Source: an uncultured beta proteobacterium (GTDB lineage: Bacteria; Pseudomonadota; Gammaproteobacteria; Burkholderiales; Rhodocyclaceae). Taken from it: a stretch of DNA of 8,325 nucleotides. Where the stretch lies: NCBI GenBank assembly GCA_903910495.1, contig CAIVZW010000342.1:1-8325 (forward strand), in the 5' to 3' direction. This document shows positions 1 to 3,576 of this stretch, piece by piece; the stretch's first letter is position 1; each line of letters starts with the position of its first letter. The notes under the pieces are model-generated. The model was not told where the DNA came from, ran no database searches, and was given only the letters and a program-made list of their open reading frames with translations. A program made the translations under genes and the position numbers.

Positions 1-34
1 CCGTCGAATCGATACGTTCGCGAATCGTTGCCAT
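1..34 (-). CDS. Start of a probable phage-type integrase gene (partial)
   Basis: Only the first 11 codons are in the window; the rest lies beyond the left edge. On the minus strand an AAGGAGG Shine-Dalgarno (39-45) stands four bases before an ATG at 34-32, and the reading frame gives MATIRERIDST. From memory, this opening is typical of site-specific tyrosine recombinases in betaproteobacterial genomic islands, which often begin MATIRER followed by a polar stretch. No catalytic residue can be seen, so the assignment rests on that resemblance and on position: the gene begins about 170 bases from a disrupted tRNA gene, a usual place for an island integrase. That a gene starts here is well supported; that it is an integrase is an inference. 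Confidence 0.45.
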   Translation of the reverse strand, partial: MATIRERIDST

Positions 35-135
35 CTGGCCTCCTTACGCTAGCGAGATGATGGCGACAAAGACGTTGTCGACTATCCTGGGTTTTCGCAG
101 CGCGTCATGGATATTGTGCCATGAGTGTGCCACAT

Positions 136-162
136 AAGAAAAAACGCGCCAAGAGGCGCGTT
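136..162 (-). terminator. Rho-independent terminator after the tRNA-Thr remnant
   Basis: Read on the minus strand, an 8-bp perfect stem AACGCGCC/GGCGCGTT (arms 155-162 and 143-150) with a 4-nt loop (151-154) runs into a TTTTTTCTT tract (144-136). This is a strong intrinsic terminator for minus-strand transcription. It probably ended the tRNA-Thr transcript originally and would still end any RNA made from the promoter at 274-301. Confidence 0.85.
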
Positions 163-205
163 CAACGATATGATTCAAATAGGATTTGTTGTAGGTAGTT
201 GGCAT

Positions 206-245
206 CATTACGAATGCGCTGCTCTACCAACTGAGCTACAGCGGC
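206..245 (-). pseudogene. tRNA-Thr(CGU), 5' half only
   Basis: The minus strand from 245 to 206 matches tRNA positions 1-40: acceptor 5' strand GCCGCTG, TA, D-arm GCTC-AGTTGGTA-GAGC, A26, anticodon 5' stem GCGCA, loop TTCGTAA with anticodon CGT (212-210), then TG. From position 41 the sequence diverges. Expected bases would be CGA, followed by variable loop, T-arm and the acceptor partner CAGCGGC. None of these is found between here and the terminator, so the gene cannot encode a working tRNA. tRNA-Thr(UGU) can normally read ACG by wobble, so loss of the CGU species should be tolerable. Promoter and terminator are both kept, which points to a recent break or to a new use of the transcript. 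Confidence 0.85.
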
Positions 246-273
246 TCTGCGATCAATCATGTGCAGGGTCGGC

Positions 274-301
274 ATTTTAGCAGTGCAGGCCGATATTTCA
301 A
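274..301 (-). promoter_or_regulatory. Sigma70 promoter of the tRNA-Thr remnant
   Basis: On the minus strand, TTGAAA (301-296) and TAAAAT (279-274) are separated by 16 bases; each matches five of six consensus bases. A GC-rich stretch follows, as in stable-RNA promoters. Transcription would begin near 267, some 20 bases before the tRNA 5' end at 245, and stop at the terminator near 136, giving an RNA of about 130 nt. Confidence 0.65.
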
Positions 302-348
302 AACCTATTTGAGCTATCCAGGAATGTCCGGGCGTAACTCCGGGGCCT

Positions 349-1656
349 CTAATCCAGCCGGGCCAGTTTCGATTTCGCCAGTGGCGGATTCTTGGCGAAG
401 TATTTGCGAATGCCGGCGATGATCGCTTCGGCCATCCTGTCCTGATACGCATCGTCATTGAGGCGTCTTTCCTCTTCCGGGTTCGAGATAAAGGCCGTCT
501 CGATGAGGATGGAGGGAATATCCGGCGCCTTGAGTACGGCAAACCCGGCCTGCTCTACACTTTCCTTGTGCAGGCGGTTGATGCCGCCGATCTCGCCAAG
601 TACCGCTTTGCCAAGTTTGAGGCTGTCGCTGATCGTTGCCGTCTGTGACAGATCGAGCAGTGTGCGCGCCAGCATCGGGTCCTTGACACCGATATTGACG
701 CCGCCGACCAGATCGGCCGAATTTTCCTTTTGTGCCAGATAACGCGCTGCCGAACTTGAAGCACCGCTCTCGGACAAGGCAAAAACCGACGAGCCATTGG
801 CATCAGCGCGGGTAAAGGCATCGGCGTGAATCGACACGAACAGATCGGACTGGATACGGCGCGCTTTCTGCACCCGCATGTGCAAAGGCACAAAAAAATC
901 GGTGTCGCGGGTAAGAACGGCCCGCATATTGGGTTCGGCGTCAATCTTGGCCTTCAGGCGCCGGGCCACCGCCAGCGTGACGTGTTTCTCGTAACTGCCA
1001 CCGCGGCCAACTGCGCCCGGGTCTTCCCCGCCATGACCCGGATCCAGCGTAATGGTGACCAGGCGGTCCACCACCGGTTTGCCCTGACGCGGCCGTTCTG
1101 CCTTGATCTCGACGCCTGGTTCCGGTTTGTTCTCGCCCTGCCCGCCCGTATTGCCGAACAGCGATTCGTTTTTCTGAATCAACTGGAGCAGCGGGTCGGG
1201 CGGCTCCAGAGGATAGACGTCGAGTACCAGACGGTGACCATATTCGCCCACTGGAGGCAGTACGAATACCTGCGGTTTGACCTCGTTCTTGAGTTCCATC
1301 ACCAGGCGCACGACACCCGGCTTAAAGCGACCGGCACGCAACAGCTTGATATTGGGATCGTCCGCGGCGACCTTGTTGGACAGCCCTTCAAGCACGCTGT
1401 TGAACTCGATCCCTTCGAGATCGACGACCAGGCGTTCGGGATTCTTGACCGTGAAGTGCGTGAATTTCAGCGGTGCATTGTGTTCGATGGCCACCCGCGT
1501 GTAATCGGCGGCTGGCCAGACGCGAACGGCGAGAATGCCCGGACTGCGATCTGTCGCAGCGCGCCCGACCGGACTGACCAGCAGGATCAGCGACGCTCCG
1601 GCAAACTTGATCAGTTCCCGGCGCCCGAGCAGCGGCTTTTGAGCGCGCTCAGGCAT
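349..1656 (-). CDS. amiC: N-acetylmuramoyl-L-alanine amidase AmiC (Tat-exported)
   Basis: Zinc amidase of 435 residues that cuts the amide bond between N-acetylmuramic acid and the L-alanine of the peptide stem, mainly at the septum during daughter-cell separation. The N-terminus carries a twin-arginine signal (GRRELIKFAG, R12-R13), a hydrophobic stretch and a probable cleavage site after about residue 33, so export is by the Tat system to the periplasm. An AMIN domain (about 41-150) targets the septum. A charged linker (about 160-197) leads to the Amidase_3 domain (about 198-420). Expected metal ligands are present: H208 in DPGHGG, E223 in SYEKH and H277 in SIHAD, with catalytic E386 in ILIETAF. 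The ATG at 1656 has a GGGA-type ribosome binding site and lies inside the end of tsaE, so the two are probably translated from one mRNA. Length and motifs are normal for the family. Confidence 0.95.
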   Translation of the reverse strand: MPERAQKPLLGRRELIKFAGASLILLVSPVGRAATDRSPGILAVRVWPAADYTRVAIEHNAPLKFTHFTVKNPERLVVDLEGIEFNSVLEGLSNKVAADDPNIKLLRAGRFKPGVVRLVMELKNEVKPQVFVLPPVGEYGHRLVLDVYPLEPPDPLLQLIQKNESLFGNTGGQGENKPEPGVEIKAERPRQGKPVVDRLVTITLDPGHGGEDPGAVGRGGSYEKHVTLAVARRLKAKIDAEPNMRAVLTRDTDFFVPLHMRVQKARRIQSDLFVSIHADAFTRADANGSSVFALSESGASSSAARYLAQKENSADLVGGVNIGVKDPMLARTLLDLSQTATISDSLKLGKAVLGEIGGINRLHKESVEQAGFAVLKAPDIPSILIETAFISNPEEERRLNDDAYQDRMAEAIIAGIRKYFAKNPPLAKSKLARLD

Positions 1657-2138
1657 TTATGTCCCGCCTCGCTGTGCGCAATGAACTCCAGTTCGCGACC
1701 GGATTCGGGCCTGTCCCCCACAAAACGAAAAAACAGGACGAGATCAGCCGGCGGCACATAATCGACAGCCTTCTCAGGCCATTCGACCAGGCACACGGCG
1801 TCGTTTCGGAAGTACTCGCCAAGACCGGCATCCTCAAACTCTTCTGGTTCATTGAAACGATAAAAATCAAAGTGATACCAGTATATGCTCGAAACTACGT
1901 AAACTTCAACCAGTGTGTAAGTAGGGCTTTTCACCGGACCGATATGGCCGACCCCGCGCAGGAGGGCGCGGGCAAGCGTTGTCTTGCCGGCACCGAGATC
2001 GCCATTGAGCCAGAGGATCATGCCGGGAACCAGCAATGGCGCCAGATCCCGCCCGATGGCAAGGGTTGCCGCTTCATCCGGCAGAGTCAATGTCAGTGCC
2101 GACCGATCGCGAACAGGGCTATGATTCTGGCTATGCAA
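1611..2138 (-). CDS. tsaE: tRNA t6A biosynthesis ATPase TsaE
   Basis: TsaE (YjeE) is the cytosolic ATPase that works with TsaB and TsaD to form N6-threonylcarbamoyladenosine at A37 of tRNAs reading ANN codons. With the start chosen here it has 175 residues. The Walker A motif GDLGAGKT is at 46-53, followed by the family signatures SPTYTLVEVY (71-80), HFDFYRF (89-95) and VEWPEKA (118-124). I chose TTG at 2138 because a GGAG lies eight bases before it. A TTG at 2090 would give 159 residues, nearer the roughly 153 of E. coli, but has no visible ribosome binding site; a much longer upstream extension has no family sequence. The last 46 bases overlap the start of amiC, implying coupled expression. 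The 5' end overlaps the start of divergent queG. Function is secure; the exact start is not. Confidence 0.9.
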   Translation of the reverse strand: MHSQNHSPVRDRSALTLTLPDEAATLAIGRDLAPLLVPGMILWLNGDLGAGKTTLARALLRGVGHIGPVKSPTYTLVEVYVVSSIYWYHFDFYRFNEPEEFEDAGLGEYFRNDAVCLVEWPEKAVDYVPPADLVLFFRFVGDRPESGRELEFIAHSEAGHKCLSALKSRCSGAGN

Positions 2139-3248
2139 GAAAAGAACTCCGGAACGAAGGCGAGTACAGCCGACTGGGGCACTGTCGATTTTGTCGCGCT
2201 GGTCAAACATATCAAAAAATGGGGGCAGGAACTGGGCCTGGCCGAACTCGGCATGGCCAGCACCGATGTTTCGACGGCAAGCCCCAAACTGTTGCGCTGG
2301 CTTGAACTTGGCCGCCACGGCGAGATGGATTATATGGCCAAACACGCCAGCTTGCGCGCCCAGGCGCAGACCCTGATGCCCGGCACCCTGTCGGTCATCT
2401 CGGCCCGACTCCCCTACTGGCCGCAGGCCGCCACAAGTGAGCGTGTGCTCGCCAACCGCGAACTGGGCTACATCTCCCGCTACGCACTTGGCCGCGACTA
2501 TCACAGGACGATGCGCAAGCGGCTGCAGAAACTGGCTGAGCGAATTCACGATGAGCTCGAAAAGACAGGGCAAGGAAACTATTTTAACTACCGCGTATTT
2601 TCCGATTCGGCTCCGGTCATGGAGGTCGAGTTCGCACGCAAGTCAGGTATTGCCTGGCGCGGGAAGCACACTCTGGCGCTGACCCGCGAGGGGTCCTGGC
2701 ATTTTCTCGGGGAAATCTACACCAGCCTGCCGCTTCCGCCTGATACGCCAATCAGCGACCACTGCGGCACCTGCCGGAACTGCCTTGACGCCTGCCCGAC
2801 CGCCGCCATCGTCGCCCCTTACCAGATCGATGCCCGATTATGCATCTCCTACCTGACCATCGAGTTGCCAGGCGAGATCCCGGTCGAACTGAGGCCGCTG
2901 ATCGGCAACCGCATCTATGGTTGCGACGACTGCCAGCTGTGCTGTCCGTGGAACCGTTTTGCCCGGCTTGGCGACCCTGATTTTGCCGTGCGCAATGGCC
3001 TCGATGCGACGCCCCTCGCCGAACTGTTCTCCTGGGACAGGGAGCAATTCGAAAGCCGGCTGGCGGGCAGTCCGATACGTCGCCTCGGGCACGAGCGCTG
3101 GTTACGCAACATCGCCGTGGCGCTGGGTAACACGGCTGGCTCGCCATCAACACTTGCCGCACTGAACGCGCGGCGGGATCATCCTTCAGCGCTTGTCCGC
3201 GAGCACGTCAGCTGGGCGCTGGCCCAATCAAGTGATGAGCGGTCTTGA
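2121..3248 (+). CDS. queG: Epoxyqueuosine reductase QueG
   Basis: Cobalamin- and iron-sulfur-dependent enzyme that reduces epoxyqueuosine to queuosine at the wobble position of GUN-anticodon tRNAs, the last step of queuosine synthesis. It has 375 residues, close to the 379 of E. coli. The substrate domain includes GYISRYALGRDYH (116-128) and the catalytic-Asp segment FSDSAPVMEV (D162). The ferredoxin part has C215, C218, C221 and C225 (CGTCRNCLDACP), C241 (LCISYLT), and C268, C271 and C275 (CDDCQLCCPW), enough for two 4Fe-4S clusters. C274 is an extra cysteine where E. coli has isoleucine. A HEAT-like C-terminus (about 325-370) begins with RWLRNIAVALGN. ATG codons at 2121 and 2133 are both possible, and neither has a good Shine-Dalgarno. 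The frame stays open upstream to 1659, but that part is antisense to tsaE and is not family sequence. Transcribed away from tsaE. Confidence 0.95.
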   Translation: MILAMQEKNSGTKASTADWGTVDFVALVKHIKKWGQELGLAELGMASTDVSTASPKLLRWLELGRHGEMDYMAKHASLRAQAQTLMPGTLSVISARLPYWPQAATSERVLANRELGYISRYALGRDYHRTMRKRLQKLAERIHDELEKTGQGNYFNYRVFSDSAPVMEVEFARKSGIAWRGKHTLALTREGSWHFLGEIYTSLPLPPDTPISDHCGTCRNCLDACPTAAIVAPYQIDARLCISYLTIELPGEIPVELRPLIGNRIYGCDDCQLCCPWNRFARLGDPDFAVRNGLDATPLAELFSWDREQFESRLAGSPIRRLGHERWLRNIAVALGNTAGSPSTLAALNARRDHPSALVREHVSWALAQSSDERS

Positions 3249-3354
3249 TTTCTTTCGCTTTTCCGATACCATTCGAGAAATATGCCGTATCATGGCAATA
3301 TTGTTATATGTCTAATTTGAGCGATACCATTGGCCATGGCCGGTACACCCCATC
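3249..3354 (+). promoter_or_regulatory. AT-rich leader region that should hold the promoter for the riboswitch transcript
   Basis: Between the queG stop and the riboswitch the sequence is distinctly more AT-rich than its surroundings, as expected for a promoter. No box is convincing. The best candidates are TTGTTA (3301-3306) with TACCAT 18 bases later (3325-3330), or an extended -10-like TGTTATATG (3302-3310). The 10-mer CGATACCATT occurs twice (3264-3273 and 3322-3331), and a 10-bp palindrome GGCCATGGCC lies at 3332-3341. There is no clear terminator after queG, so read-through from queG is possible. Confidence 0.25.
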
Positions 3355-3452
3355 GGTCTCTGAAACAGGGCAAACCCGTCGAAAGACGACGACGCAAAGT
3401 CACCGACCTACCGCCGGAATCATTGAACGGCAACGGCAGCGGGACCACCAGA
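3355..3452 (+). promoter_or_regulatory. Cyclic-di-GMP class I riboswitch (GEMM-I) aptamer
   Basis: The conserved GEMM-I landmarks appear in order. ACAGGGCAAACC is at 3365-3376. A CGTC-GAAA-GACG tetraloop hairpin follows at 3377-3388. GACGCAAAG is at 3391-3399, GACCTA at 3405-3410, a hairpin GCCG/CGGC at 3413-3431, and AGCGGGACCACC at 3438-3449. By alignment to the Vibrio Vc2 aptamer, the base equivalent to G20 that reads one guanine of the ligand is g3369, and the intercalating A47 is a3396. G rather than A at the first position favours c-di-GMP over cGAMP. The closing helix is uncertain: GGTCTC (3355-3360) can pair with GGGACC (3441-3446), or TCTG (3359-3362) with CAGA (3449-3452). The bases flanking the tetraloop stem do not pair as in Vc2. 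It lies about 120 bases before the DUF1631 start and probably controls that gene. Confidence 0.85.
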
Positions 3453-3551
3453 AAGCGGAGTTGATTGTGATTCATGGTTTCCGGTACTGCAAATCCATTG
3501 ACCAGACGTCTGCGCCTGCCCCGTTGATTACTGTCCGCCTGACGCCGAGCG

Positions 3552-3576
3552 GCTCCTCACTGGAGGCAATGGCATG
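3552..3576 (+). promoter_or_regulatory. Ribosome binding site in a possible sequestering hairpin
   Basis: GGAGG at 3562-3566 lies seven bases before the ATG at 3574 and fixes the start of the DUF1631 gene. Just upstream, CCTC (3555-3558) can pair with GAGG (3563-3566) around an ACTG loop; alternatively CTCC (3553-3556) pairs with GGAG (3562-3565). Either form would hide the Shine-Dalgarno, so this may be the switch's expression platform acting on translation. No U-tract terminator is seen between the aptamer and the gene. Confidence 0.4.

Larger units (their letters stand above)
175..312. repeat. Imperfect inverted repeat spanning the tRNA remnant
   Basis: Outer arms: TCAAATAGGATTTG (175-188) and CAAAACCTATTTGA (299-312) are inverted copies matching at 13 of 14 positions. 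Inner arms: TGTAG-GT-AGTTGG (190-202) and CCAACT-GAG-CTACA (227-240) pair over 11 bases around a 2x3 mismatch. On the left the outer and inner arms are one base apart. On the right they are separated by 58 bases (241-298) holding the promoter and the first tRNA bases. The left side therefore looks like an inverted, internally deleted copy of the tRNA's upstream flank and D-arm, sitting where the tRNA 3' half should be. Confidence 0.75.

Noticed and set aside
1..245. Group I intron in the tRNA-Thr anticodon loop
   Set aside because: Such introns are known in bacterial tRNAs, but here a strong terminator follows within 70 bases, no second exon is seen in the window, and the inserted sequence matches the tRNA's own flank in inverted form.
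175..312. Integron attC site suggested by the imperfect palindrome
   Set aside because: I could not place paired R and L boxes with the GTTRRRY/RYYYAAC ends. The arms match tRNA and promoter-flank sequence instead.
826..1761. 311-codon plus-strand frame opposite amiC
   Set aside because: It is an antisense shadow of amiC; the minus-strand frame has all amidase motifs and this one has none.
1659..2120. Longer N-terminus for QueG (frame open from 1659)
   Set aside because: This part is antisense to tsaE, shows no QueG family sequence, and would make the protein about 150 residues too long.
2139..2573. Longer N-terminus for TsaE (frame open to 2573)
   Set aside because: It is antisense to queG, and the family homology begins only near residue 18 of the chosen start.
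3293..3308. Sigma54 promoter TGGCA...TT before the riboswitch
   Set aside because: The -24 GG is present, but the -12 position reads TA instead of the required GC.
3474..3527. 17-codon frame (MVSGTANPLTRRLRLPR) between aptamer and gene, as a leader peptide
   Set aside because: The nearest GGAG is too far upstream and no run of regulatory codons is present, so nothing beyond an ATG supports it.
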